Shown: positions 22,864 through 34,402, counted from the first letter of the stretch. The stretch is DNA of 64,000 nt from Globisporangium splendens (GCA_006386115.1 VFIW01000038.1:124001-188000); one strand, 5' to 3'. Translations and numbers: made by a program. The notes: generated from the sequence alone by a model not told the origin.

Positions 22864-24053
22864 GTGCGCATTGGACCCATCAAGTGACCATTCAGCGTGA
22901 CCATAAGGGAATGTTCAACAAGATTTCGAACCTGTCTGTGTCTGCGTCTGGCTGTTACTGTGGCTTTACATTGTGTTTAGATTGGTAAAGCGATTTCCTG
23001 TGAGAGCCTTGACAAGCCAATATGGTTCATGGAGATTACCGAGAGTCTGGCTTTTCGAACGTAAGTGCATCGATAAATTGCTGCTCGTGAAAACGTCAAT
23101 GGTGCCAGGCACACTCTGCGCCACGTCCTTGGGACCCTTGATCAAACCACTACACTCGAGAGCCGCCTTAACATGAACACGTTGGCACAGGACATGTCAG
23201 TGCAAGGGTGTGCACCGAATTTCATATATTAAAATGGCATCCCTTTTGAGAGCTCGCACAATAATTCAGAATCCTCATAGCCTCACAGCAAGCAAGCTTC
23301 GACACCCTGATTTGTGTGGATCTGTGTGGAATGATGTCTCGATCTCGCCAGCCAGTCAGACTGCATCCGTGCCGCCTCCGGTTGCGCTCGAATGGAACGC
23401 ACGAAGCAAGTCGCGTTTGTCGAGTCTCCTCGCAGTTCAAACGATTTGCTGGGAGAAGAAATAGAGGACCGTGCAGTTGACCGTACTGAAATTAGCAGAC
23501 GCTGGTAGTCTGGAGCGATGGAGTTGGGTCAGCTGACTAGTGCACACCCCAGCGCAGCGTTTGGGTGCATGTCGACAGAGTCATTTCAGAGGAGCCAGAC
23601 GCAAGTTTGTGTGCACCCCATCGTCGTGTTTAGATGTGCTTCGACAGCTGCGCTTCACTTCACTGGGAGCCATCAGAAAGGTGTTCGGTCGGTCGGTTGC
23701 ATGTCATCTCAGTGGAATGTTTGGATGCGTGTCGTCGGTTGTGAAGCACATCCACGCAAAGTCACCGAAAAAGCCTCCAAAGTCGCCAAGTTGTGTCGAG
23801 CTAGTAGTAGTGTGCTGAGTTGTCACGGAGCAGAACAGCAACTTAGCGACCATCAGTCTGCTTTCTGTTTACTCGGAATGAGCAGCGCTACTTCAGGTCA
23901 CTCACCATGGCAATGCTGATGGCGAAAGATCGTCGACGACCCAGGACTTGTTGCCGTGGCTGCTGGTGTTCCATTCGGTCCATTTCGCGAATAGCATCCA
24001 ACCACCTACACGCACACACACACACACACGATCAAATCCAATTTCCGTCTACA

Positions 24054-24524
24054 ATGACGCTGCTCGTGACCCGTGTGGCCACAGCTGAAGAACAGAAGAT
24101 CGCATTCGCGCTGCGCTACAAAGTGTTCATCGACGAGTCCGGCTTTGACGGCGATCTCGAAGTCGACGAGTCCGATGCGAAGGATACGACATGGCACTTT
24201 TTGGGCAAAGACGTCGAGCAAGACAAGTACGTTGCCGCCGCGCGCGCGATGTTGGATCCGCAATCGCGCAAGGCGATGATCGGACGCGTCGCTGTGCTCC
24301 CGGAGTGCCGCGGCAAAGGTTACGGCGTGGCGTTGATGACTGGTATCGAGCAGCACACAGCGGATGTTGTCGACTCGTTTGCACTCTCGGCACGATGCGA
24401 CAAGAGAGGTTTCTACGAGAAGCGCGGCTACCACCGCGTCAACGACGAGATCTATTTGTTCCAAGGCGTCGACATGTGCCTGATGGCAAAGTCTCGCGCC
24501 ATCACCAGCGAAACGTCGACTTAA
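24054..24524 (+). CDS. GNAT acetyltransferase, array copy 5
   Basis: Same protein as copies 2-4. Its downstream spacer has a private T-to-C change in CACTACACCCGAGAG (about 24818). Confidence 0.87.
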   Translation: MTLLVTRVATAEEQKIAFALRYKVFIDESGFDGDLEVDESDAKDTTWHFLGKDVEQDKYVAAARAMLDPQSRKAMIGRVAVLPECRGKGYGVALMTGIEQHTADVVDSFALSARCDKRGFYEKRGYHRVNDEIYLFQGVDMCLMAKSRAITSETST

Positions 24525-25714
24525 GTGCGCATTGGACCCATCAAGTGACCATTCAGCGTGACCATAAGGGAATGTTCAACAAGATTTCGAACCTGTCTGT
24601 GTCTGCGTCTGGCTGTTACTGTGGCTTTACATTGTGTTTAGATTGGTAAAGCGATTTCCTGTGAGAGCCTTGACAAGCCAATATGGTTCATGGAGATTAC
24701 CGAGAGTCTGGCTTTTCGAACGTAAGTGCATCGATAAATTGCTGCTCGTGAAAACGTCAATGGTGCCAGGCACACTCTGCGCCACGTCCTTGGGACCCTT
24801 GATCAAACCACTACACCCGAGAGCCGCCTTAACATGAACACGTTGGCACAGGACATGTCAGTGCAAGGGTGTGCACCGAATTTCATATATTAAAATGGCA
24901 TCCCTTTTGAGAGCTCGCACAATAATTCAGAATCCTCATAGCCTCACAGCAAGCAAGCTTCGACACCCTGATTTGTGTGGATCTGTGTGGAATGATGTCT
25001 CGATCTCGCCAGCCAGTCAGACTGCATCCGTGCCGCCTCCGGTTGCGCTCGAATGGAACGCACGAAGCAAGTCGCGTTTGTCGAGTCTCCTCGCAGTTCA
25101 AACGATTTGCTGGGAGAAGAAATAGAGGACCGTGCAGTTGACCGTACTGAAATTAGCAGACGCTGGTAGTCTGGAGCGATGGAGTTGGGTCAGCTGACTA
25201 GTGCACACCCCAGCGCAGCGTTTGGGTGCATGTCGACAGAGTCATTTCAGAGGAGCCAGACGCAAGTTTGTGTGCACCCCATCGTCGTGTTTAGATGTGC
25301 TTCGACAGCTGCGCTTCACTTCACTGGGAGCCATCAGAAAGGTGTTCGGTCGGTCGGTTGCATGTCATCTCAGTGGAATGTTTGGATGCGTGTCGTCGGT
25401 TGTGAAGCACATCCACGCAAAGTCACCGAAAAAGCCTCCAAAGTCGCCAAGTTGTGTCGAGCTAGTAGTAGTGTGCTGAGTTGTCACGGAGCAGAACAGC
25501 AACTTAGCGACCATCAGTCTGCTTTCTGTTTACTCGGAATGAGCAGCGCTACTTCAGGTCACTCACCATGGCAATGCTGATGGCGAAAGATCGTCGACGA
25601 CCCAGGACTTGTTGCCGTGGCTGCTGGTGTTCCATTCGGTCCATTTCGCGAATAGCATCCAACCACCTACACGCACACACACACACACACGATCAAATCC
25701 AATTTCCGTCTACA

Positions 25715-26185
25715 ATGACGCTGCTCGTGACCCGTGTGGCCACAGCTGAAGAACAGAAGATCGCATTCGCGCTGCGCTACAAAGTGTTCATCGACGAGTC
25801 CGGCTTTGACGGCGATCTCGAAGTCGACGAGTCCGATGCGAAGGATACGACATGGCACTTTTTGGGCAAAGACGTCGAGCAAGACAAGTACGTTGCCGCC
25901 GCGCGCGCGATGTTGGATCCGCAATCGCGCAAGGCGATGATCGGACGCGTCGCTGTGCTCCCGGAGTGCCGCGGCAAAGGTTACGGCGTGGCGTTGATGA
26001 CTGGTATCGAGCAGCACACAGCGGATGTTGTCGACTCGTTTGCACTCTCGGCACGATGCGACAAGAGAGGTTTCTACGAGAAGTGCGGCTACCACCGCGT
26101 CAACGACGAGATCTATTTGTTCCAAGGCGTCGACATGTGCCTGATGGCAAAGTCTCGCGCCATCACCAGCGAAACGTCGACTTAA
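25715..26185 (+). CDS. GNAT acetyltransferase, array copy 6
   Basis: Differs from copies 2-5 by Arg to Cys (TGC at 26084-26086) in FYEKCGYHRV, the residue also found in copies 1 and 7. Otherwise the same protein. Confidence 0.87.
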   Translation: MTLLVTRVATAEEQKIAFALRYKVFIDESGFDGDLEVDESDAKDTTWHFLGKDVEQDKYVAAARAMLDPQSRKAMIGRVAVLPECRGKGYGVALMTGIEQHTADVVDSFALSARCDKRGFYEKCGYHRVNDEIYLFQGVDMCLMAKSRAITSETST

Positions 26186-27375
26186 GTGCGCATTGGACCC
26201 ATCAAGTGACCATTCAGCGTGACCATAAGGGAATGTTCAACAAGATTTCGAACCTGTCTGTGTCTGCGTCTGGCTGTTACTGTGGCTTTACATTGTGTTT
26301 AGATTGGTAAAGCGATTTCCTGTGAGAGCCTTGACAAGCCAATATGGTTCATGGAGATTACCGAGAGTCTGGCTTTTCGAACGTAAGTGCATCGATAAAT
26401 TGCTGCTCGTGAAAACGTCAATGGTGCCAGGCACACTCTGCGCCACGTCCTTGGGACCCTTGATCAAACCACTACACTCGAGAGCCGCCTTAACATGAAC
26501 ACGTTGGCACAGGACATGTCAGTGCAAGGGTGTGCACCGAATTTCATATATTAAAATGGCATCCCTTTTGAGAGCTCGCACAATAATTCAGAATCCTCAT
26601 AGCCTCACAGCAAGCAAGCTTCGACACCCTGATTTGTGTGGATCTGTGTGGAATGATGTCTCGATCTCGCCAGCCAGTCAGACTGCATCCGTGCCGCCTC
26701 CGGTTGCGCTCGAATGGAACGCACGAAGCAAGTCGCGTTTGTCGAGTCTCCTCGCAGTTCAAACGATTTGCTGGGAGAAGAAATAGAGGACCGTGCAGTT
26801 GACCGTACTGAAATTAGCAGACGCTGGTAGTCTGGAGCGATGGAGTTGGGTCAGCTGACTAGTGCACACCCCAGCGCAGCGTTTGGGTGCATGTCGACAG
26901 AGTCATTTCAGAGGAGCCAGACGCAAGTTTGTGTGCACCCCATCGTCGTGTTTAGATGTGCTTCGACAGCTGCGCTTCACTTCACTGGGAGCCATCAGAA
27001 AGGTGTTCGGTCGGTCGGTTGCATGTCATCTCAGTGGAATGTTTGGATGCGTGTCGTCGGTTGTGAAGCACATCCACGCAAAGTCACCGAAAAAGCCTCC
27101 AAAGTCGCCAAGTTGTGTCGAGCTAGTAGTAGTGTGCTGAGTTGTCACGGAGCAGAACAGCAACTTAGCGACCATCAGTCTGCTTTCTGTTTACTCGGAA
27201 TGAGCAGCGCTACTTCAGGTCACTCACCATGGCAATGCTGATGGCGAAAGATCGTCGACGACCCAGGACTTGTTGCCGTGGCTGCTGGTGTTCCATTCGG
27301 TCCATTTCGCGAATAGCATCCAACCACCTACACGCACACACACACACACACGATCAAATCCAATTTCCGTCTACA

Positions 27376-27900
27376 ATGACGCTGCTCGTGACCCGTGTGG
27401 CCACAGCTGAAGAACAGAAGATCGCATTCGCGCTGCGCTACAAAGTGTTCATCGACGAGTCCGGCTTTGACGGCGATCTCGAAGTCGACGAGTCCGATGC
27501 GAAGGATACGACATGGCACTTTTTGGGCAAAGACGTCGAGCAAGACAAGTACGTTGCCGCCGCGCGCGCACAGTTGGATCCGCAATCGCGCGAGGCGACG
27601 ATCGGTCGCGTCGCTGTGCTCTCGGAGTGCCGCGGCAAAGGTTACGGCGTGGCGTTGATGACTGGTATCGAGCAGCACCTAGCAGGGGTCGTCGACTCGT
27701 TTGCACTCTCGGCGCGGTACGACAAGAGAGGCTTTTACGAGAAGTGCGGCTACCACCGCGTCAACGACGAGATCTATTTGGTCCAAGGCGTCGACGCGTG
27801 TCTGATGGCAAAGCATCGAGCCATCACCAGCAATAGTTCTACTTATGTGCATCTAAGCGCGCATCAAGTTGATCGACCACTCGGTGTAGCCAATAATTGA
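27376..27900 (+). CDS. GNAT acetyltransferase, array copy 7 (divergent 3' end)
   Basis: The 5' part matches the array up to 27569. After that there are frequent changes: Met to Gln in ARAQLDPQ, REAT for RKAM, LSEC for LPEC, HLAG for HTAD, and VQGVDAC for FQGVDMC. The C-terminus is extended by about 18 residues (YVHLSAHQVDRPLGVANN) because the usual stop is absent. The total is 174 residues from the ATG at 27376. The acetyl-CoA loop CRGKGYG is retained, so it is probably functional. It marks the right edge of the array and looks like the older paralogue that seeded it. Confidence 0.82.
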   Translation: MTLLVTRVATAEEQKIAFALRYKVFIDESGFDGDLEVDESDAKDTTWHFLGKDVEQDKYVAAARAQLDPQSREATIGRVAVLSECRGKGYGVALMTGIEQHLAGVVDSFALSARYDKRGFYEKCGYHRVNDEIYLVQGVDACLMAKHRAITSNSSTYVHLSAHQVDRPLGVANN

Positions 27901-28261
27901 GCGGTACATTCGTACAGTTGGGTTGGGACTTTTACAATAATCTAGTCGCTCAAGTAGTTGCTGGTAGAAATGAAGAAAAATATCGAGAATGATGCCCAGA
28001 ATCCACCACATATCGCTTTTCATTCAGGCGAGAGAATAACAATGTCGAATGACCTGGAAAGCGCATTCTGCTAAGGAATGGCCACGAAAACGCCAGTGTT
28101 GTGGACTTGACGTGCGCTTAGATGGGAGCGAATCTCCGATAGCAATCGCCGACTGAAAGCCTGGTTACTCTTTGTGTCCCGCATAGGTCGGTGAATACGC
28201 TACATTGCTCTAGTGTACGTGCATCTATTGTTCACCCACTCCATGCTCCATCTATCCTGTT
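27901..28261. other. Spacer between the GNAT array and MscL
   Basis: No gene or repeat recognised; moderately AT-rich. Confidence 0.4.
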
Positions 28262-29198
28262 CTATTGCTGGGGCCGAGTGAGCTGCGACCCGCACTCTTT
28301 GCAGACCGTTGCTGCGCCTTTGATGAACTCCTTGCAGAACGGACACTGCTTCTTCACGGACACGTTTCGCTTGAAGACCACTTCGACAACTATCGACGCA
28401 TATACACCAGACACGATCATTTGTTAGGCACGCGACGAAGCAGATCGCAACACAAAGTAGTGAGAGGTTCCAAGCCAAAACGTACATTTCTTGATGGCGA
28501 CGTAGAGGAAGATGGCATTGATGATGAAGTTGACGATGTTCTCGAGAAACAGCCCGTAGTTGATCGTCACAGCGCCAGCATCGCGCGCTACAAGCCAAAT
28601 TACGAGTCCCCAGGTTGTCAGTACGCAACACGTTGTCTACGTTTTCATCCTCCAAAGCACAAACCTTGCTTCCAGGTCTCCCACGTCGAGCTTGTGCAGT
28701 GCGGAAGACTAACTGGGCACCGCGCCACGAAGAAATAATTCACGATACTGCGCTCTATTACACAATACGCAACCCCATCCAGCACATTCATTATAGATCA
28801 ACGACGACAATAACCGGGGCAAAATCGCAGCGTTATCAGAGACTCGTACCTGAAAAGAGACTGATGATCGGCGTGAGGATGTCAACGACAAACGAGTTCA
28901 GGATGTCCGTGAACGCTTTGCCGAGGATGAGACCCACCGCGAGGTCGATCATGTTGCCCTGCTGGATAAAGTCCTGGAAGTCATCGAGCACCGTGCGCAC
29001 GCTCTCGATCGGTGGCGCGTAGTACTGCAGTCGGTGCACGGCCTTGCGCAACAGGGACGCCTGTTCTGCGGACGATCGGGGTCGAGGCGGTGCATGTGAC
29101 GACACGACAACGTCACTGTCGACAGCAGATAATGATGCAGACGAAGGTGCACGAGGCTCGCCTTGCAGGTTCGGAATCGCAGCGTTGGACGTCGACAT
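28262..29198 (-). CDS. mscL: MscL-type mechanosensitive channel with C-terminal zinc ribbon
   Basis: Exon 1 (29198 to about 28850) encodes a Ser/Pro-rich N-terminus, then the MscL first helix: DDFQDFIQQGNMIDLAVGLI followed by LGKAFTDILNSFVVDILTPI. An exon at 28636-28486 gives the second membrane helix (DAGAVTINYGLFLENIVNFI, then INAIFLYVAIKK). The last exon (28389-28262, intron 96 bp) encodes VFKRNVSVKKQCPFCKEFIK and CKECGSQL, a CxxC...CxxC zinc ribbon, before the stop. A 48-bp exon at 28712-28665 (LVFRTAQARRGRPGSK) probably encodes part of the loop. Its frame does not agree with the obvious exon 1 donor, so that junction is unresolved: a micro-exon, another splice site, or a lesion. Family knowledge: MscL opens under membrane tension to release solutes on hypo-osmotic shock. 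Confidence 0.75.
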
Positions 29199-30043
29199 TG
29201 GGAAGCGGAGCTACTGAGGTTGATACTTGGGCACCTGGGGATGTGCTCTCAAGATGCTACACGCGAGGGTTTTCGGGAATGAAGCGAGAGAAAAGAGGCA
29301 GCCAATGCGCGTGGGAGAAGGAGAAGCGTGTGAGAAGCGAGAGGAGACATGAGTCCATCTGCCCAGATGCCGCAGATGCGCACAACGATGATGAAGCCAT
29401 TGAGAACAAAAATGTGTGACGTGGTGTCAGTTGCCTTGATTCAATGAAAACTGACTGATAGAAAAAAAAAGTGTGGTTTTTAAACGCTTTTGACAGGATT
29501 TGGGAGAGACGAGGTGATGGATCGATGGCATCTAACATATATGTCGACTTTAGAAACAGGAGTTGACGCACTCTCTGTTTTTATGCTTTCGACAATTAGA
29601 ACATTTATGTTATATGCCATCAATCTTCACTTATTACTAATTTAGAGAATGCACGCACGAAAAGAGGAACCATGGTGGTACCGACCTGTCTCGTGTAAGT
29701 ACGATTGTCGTCTTTCGCGTTGTTGAACTGGAGTTTGCCCTCTGTGTGTGTGTGTGTGTGTGTATGGCGGGACATGCTCCGCATTGTGGTACCAAGTCCC
29801 CCAGTCTGAGCAGCCACGCGCTCACTCTGCATTCGCCACCACCACGCGCTTCTGACACTTTATATAAAGACGCCCCACACCTTCCCTTCATACGCACGCG
29901 CCTGTGTGTGTCAGTGTTATAATCGGAGAGTGAGCCCCACCGAGACGCCTGTCTGTCCCAAGCGCTTGTGTGTATTTTTGGGCCGGTTTGAAGCGCATTG
30001 TTGGCGCTGGAAGCGCGCGAGGTGATTTGGACACAAGGCGAGT
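29199..30043. other. Divergent promoter region between MscL and the kinase fusion
   Basis: The two neighbouring genes are transcribed away from each other. The minus strand has CGCTTCATTCCCGAAAA near 29270-29287, an initiator-like sequence about 80 bp before the MscL ATG. A (TG)n run is at about 29742-29763. No gene seen. Confidence 0.4.
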
Positions 30044-33000
30044 ATGAACCATCACCGCGAGGCCAACGTGTCGATTAACCGGCGCGAGGCCAACATGTCG
30101 ATTACGCGGCGCGAGGCGAACTTGACGCTGAACCGACGGGAGAGCAATCTGACGCTGGACGGCGAGGAGGAGTGCGTCGTGGAGATCGAGCGCATCGAGA
30201 CGCCGTGGATGTCGCGCGAGCTCTTCCACACGCTCTGGCAGAATGCGACGCTGCAGATCGGCTCGTCTTGCTCGTTCACCAAGTACGTCAAGAAGGTCAC
30301 GACGACAGCAGCAGCAGGCGGCAGTCGAGAGGAGAGCGATGGGTCGCTGCGGAAAGTCAACGACACGATCCTAGAGAACGGACAGCAGCAGCTTCAGAGC
30401 GACGACCAAGACGAACAGCACTGCGCGGACTTTCGCACGCAACTGCTCGAGGCCATTGGGGACGATATCGTGGTGTTTCCCCAGCGAGGCGAGTCGCCAG
30501 CAGTACGCAGAAGCAGCAGTGACACATCGAAGGAATCATTCCCATTGACGCCTCGAGCGAAAGGCAGCGATGCGACTCGACAGCGAGTATTTGCGATCTA
30601 CGGGTACGCGGGCATTTCGGACAACTTCGGTCTGCGGACGGTGCTGTTGATCCGCCTGGAGCAGTTGCACGGCTCGGAGCAGATCGCGATCTCGATCAAG
30701 AATACCGACCCGCTCGAGCGCACGCGCATGAATGCGTTCATGAGCATTCTGCAGCAGCGCATCCAGCCTGGCGCGCCGCCAAGAAGGCCGCATGCGCGCA
30801 TTGGCGACACCAGCACGCTATTCTTAGAGGAGATCAGCGACGAAGATGGCGATGCGAATGCAACAGGGTCAAGCAGCAATCAAGCAAGGAAGAGTGGATC
30901 TGCCGGCACGCCTCCGCCTGCTGCCCCCGTAGTTGTGAACCCGTCTCGAGGGTCAACGGTTATGCAAACCACTCGCTCTCGATCTCACACTGTGCGCTAC
31001 CGAAATGGCGATGGGATCTCGTTTGAAGGCTACCTGAACAAGAAGAGCGACCTGTTGCAGAGCTGGAAGGCTCTGTACTGCGTGCTGGAGGGGGAGACGA
31101 TGGCGTATTACGAGTCACGCGAAGATTTCATCATGAACACCAAACTCATCGGCCGAATCCACATCCAGAGTGTTGAAGATGACAACATGGGCAAGCCGAA
31201 TGGCTTTCGCATTCTAACTGAAGGGCACCGAACCAATCATCTCAGCTCTCGGACGGCGTTCGAAAAGGACCAGTGGAAGCGTGCCATCACTGTGAGTTTC
31301 TTACTGAATGGCCATGGTTGTAGCATAACCAGCGTTCCTAACCTCACCGACTTGTGTATCGTTTCTGTTTTACTGAGCTAGGTTGCGATCACGAAGGCTC
31401 CTGAGGCTGCCCGACCTCACATTGCATTCGGGTCCCAGCCACTGGATGTGTCCAAGTTTTATCGCCTGCTTGGAGCACTGCTGCGACAGGAGCTGAGCGA
31501 CTTCCCGTTGCTGTTCCAGAGCATTCACCCAGATGTGGTCGTGACCTCGAATTTCCCGCCAATTGTACCTTTCTGGGGACAATACCGTCGCTACGATGGC
31601 GTCTTGCTGTTCATCTCGACGTTGCTGGAAAGTGTCGAAGTCGAATCATTTACGATGGTTGAGGTGATGGAGCTTGTTCGAGGAGACGCCGACTGCATTG
31701 ACGGGTTCAGCGACCACGAGACGATTGACAACGGTTTTGCCGCCTCACCAGCTGAAATGAATGGCAATTACACAGTATCCCCTCGTGGAAGCTCTCAGCC
31801 AGGGCCACTCAGCGCATTTACACCGTCAACTTGGGAGAAGCGTTTGGTGGTCACAGGAAAAGAAACTTACTGTCTTGTCAACCACGACAGCCGCCGCATC
31901 ACCCAGCTTTTCGTCCACGAGTTGTGGCTGGATCACAAGGATCGGCTTGTTCGGTGGCACATGAATGGCGACTCGGTGGCACTTTCTGTAGCATTTGACG
32001 ACGCTACACGTGGAGAAAACATTCGTCTTGTCTTACCGGGAGAGACCTCGGCAATATCGCAGTCGATACCACCTGGCACGTTTTACGTCCAGATCTTGCG
32101 TGCCCTGCAGTTGCATCCAGTCGAGCAAATTAACGGCAAGAACGGAAGCAGTCAGCATCTGAACTCGTCCCAGCACGGCAAAGGCAGTGGTGCTGCATCG
32201 TCGTCGTCCAAGAAGGTTTATCCAGTATACGTTCGCTGTATTCTCGAAGAAGGCACTCATATGGAGCGGACACTTGATGGACTGGACCTCCACAGCAGTG
32301 GCATCCGGACCGATGAGTTGTCTAAATCACATCCAGTAGCACTGTCGGAAAAGAGACGACCGTCATCGAGCACCAGACTATTCCGCGGTTTCAAGCGCGC
32401 TGCTGGTATCTCTGGAGAGAGAACGTTTGCCCCGTTTGGCGATCGTAGCGGATGTGTGACAAATATCTGCAAGTGCTCGCTGGAGGTTGATCCAGGGAGT
32501 GACTCGATTGGCACTCTGAACCCTCAGTGGGCGAGCAATCTTCGATTGGAATTCCCTGGCTGTGCACGTGGATTTACGTACTTTCTGAAGCTGGAGGTGT
32601 TCCAGAGTCGGTTCATGCTGGCAGACGAGATCATTGGCGTGTGCAAGATCAACCTTACTCCGTATTTGTCTCTCTTCAGCGGATCTGCGGATGCAAAGGC
32701 GAACGGAGCGTTGCCCCGATGGCACAATTTATGCGACCAGTACAATGACTGCAAAGAGTCTTGGGCACCACCGACTGTGTTTCGAGGCCGGATTCAAGCG
32801 AGTGTTATCTTTGCTCCGACGATCTCATCTGCTGATAGTCTGAACGACCCAAAGATTCTCGGAAGACGGCAGAGCCTGGGCAATATCGGTATTCGGACAA
32901 GCGGATCGGAATTGCGGCGGTTAAACAGCGAAGAAACTCTGGTGCAGAGTCTTTCTTCTGAATCATTGCGAGAGTTCCTACGATCTGACCGACTTGCAGG

Positions 33001-34402
33001 TGGCGGGCACTTGGGTGTCGCAGGCGATTCGACTGGTCGGTTTGTGGTTCAGTCCTCCATGCGATCGCCTCCAAATCGCAATTCTCTTAGTATGGAGAGC
33101 GTGGAAAGCAACCCTCAAGAATCGGAAACAGAAGGACATCTCAAGCAACTCGCTCGTGACAATCACGTGTTTGCAGCGAAGAAAACGGTGTTCGACGTGC
33201 CAAAGAAATATCATCTCATCAAAGTTGTCGGTTCGGGCACGTATGGAGAAGTGATCGCTGCCAGTGATGTTGAATCTGGAACGACCGTCGCGATCAAGAA
33301 GATTACCAACGCGTTTGCAGAGCTGCCAGATACCAAGCGGTTGCTTCGTGAACTTTGCTTACTCCGTCAGCTTGCGCATCCAAACCTGATTCGACTGTAC
33401 GACGTTTTACGGCCCGAGCGTCTCTGTTACCTGGAAGATATTTATTTGGTGACTGATTTGATGGAAACGGATCTGCATCGGGTTATTCACTCGACACAAA
33501 CGCTCACAGACGAGCACGTCGCGTACTTCATGCGCCAGATCTTGCGTGCATTGGCGTATTTGCACTCGGCCGACATTTTGCATCGTGACCTGAAGCCTTC
33601 CAATGTATTGGTGACAAGTACGTGCGAGTTGAAAGTGTGCGATCTCGGTCTCGCTCGATACGTTGACTACACTCAGGCAAAAGACAAACAAGGCGCATCT
33701 GGAGTGGATCATTTCGTGGAACTGACCGAGTATGTGGTCACGCGCTGGTATCGAGCGCCTGAAATCTTGCTAGACGGTTGCCGGTACGATAAACCTTCGG
33801 ACTTGTGGTCTGCAGGATGCATCTTGGCCGAGTTGCTAGGACGCAAACCGCTGTTTCCTGGATCGAGTACGACGAACCAACTGAACAAGATCTTTAACGT
33901 GCTGGGTACACCAGATGCCATGTACATCGGAAACATCCACAAAGAAGCAGCTCAGAAATGGCTGCAACGTCAGCGCCGTCGGCCAAAGATCCCTTTCACA
34001 GAGCTCTACCCGAACGCGAATCTTCTCGCGATCGATTTGCTGGAGAAGCTGCTTGTGTACGACCCGGAGAAGCGAATCACAGCAAAAGAGGCGCTGCATC
34101 ACCCTTACCTACTGGAAGCATTCCGGTCCATCATCACCGAACATGCTTCTGTGAACGAGAGTGTGATGTGCTACGATGAGCTCGAGGAGAAAGAAGATAC
34201 GTTTGCCGGCAAGATCGACGACTCGCACGAGCGCGTGAAAGAGGAGAAGCTGGCGATGCAAGAGGCCGTGTTTGAGCAGGTGTGCCACTTCAACCCCGAA
34301 GCACTCGAGTACGAACGGCTCGTAAAAGAGCACGACGAGCTCTACTGCGTCGACCCGGTCTCGGGCAAACTCGTGCCAATCAAGACAGTCAAGACGAAAT
34401 GA
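30044..34402 (+). CDS. PH / SnoaL-like / C2 / MAP kinase (TEY) multidomain protein
   Basis: Two exons (30044-31291 and 31382-34402) flank a 90-bp GTGAGT...TAG intron in phase 0, giving 1422 residues. Residues 4-39 are four 9-residue repeats of the RREANxS type. At about 323-416 and across the intron lies a PH domain (ISFEGYLNKKSDLLQSWKAL). At about 440-620 is an NTF2/SnoaL-like fold (HPDVVVTSNFPPIVPFWGQY). At about 640-860 is a C2-like region (LNPQWASNLRLEF). At about 1018-1330 is a complete kinase: GSGTYGEV loop, VAIKK, HRDLKPSNVL, DLGLAR (Leu for Phe in DFG), then LTEYVVTRWYRAPE. The TEY activation motif (residues 1198-1200) and RWYRAPE place the kinase among ERK-like MAP kinases. PH and C2 suggest lipid-regulated membrane recruitment. 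The tail is a charged helix (KEEKLAMQEAVFEQVCHF) typical of MAPK C-terminal extensions. Substrates unknown. Confidence 0.9.
30053..30160 (+). repeat. In-frame 27-bp minisatellite (four units) in the kinase N-terminus
   Basis: Four consecutive 9-codon units encode (H/R)REANVSIN, RREANMSIT, RREANLTLN and RRESNLTLD. The units alternate basic and hydrophobic residues and each has one Ser or Thr. Confidence 0.8.

Larger units (their letters stand above)
17512..27569 (+). repeat. Head-to-tail array of a 1661-bp unit carrying a GNAT gene (about six units)
   Basis: Equivalent landmarks recur every 1661 bp: GNAT stop codons end at 17880, 19541, 21202, 22863, 24524 and 26185, and the seventh gene begins in register. 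Each unit holds the 156-codon gene, a roughly 1.2-kb spacer and a (CA)n run about 25 bp before the next ATG. I see only a handful of single-base differences between units and no indel in units 2-6. The left edge lies inside a GNAT gene with a degraded 5' part. The right edge is at 27570, where the last gene switches abruptly to a divergent 3' end. The spacer contains a 133-codon open frame in every unit, but its composition does not look like protein. Confidence 0.93.

Noticed and set aside
17512..27569. The regularly spaced repeats considered as a CRISPR-like or satellite array.
   Set aside because: The unit is 1661 bp and contains a gene. There are no short repeats with unique spacers.
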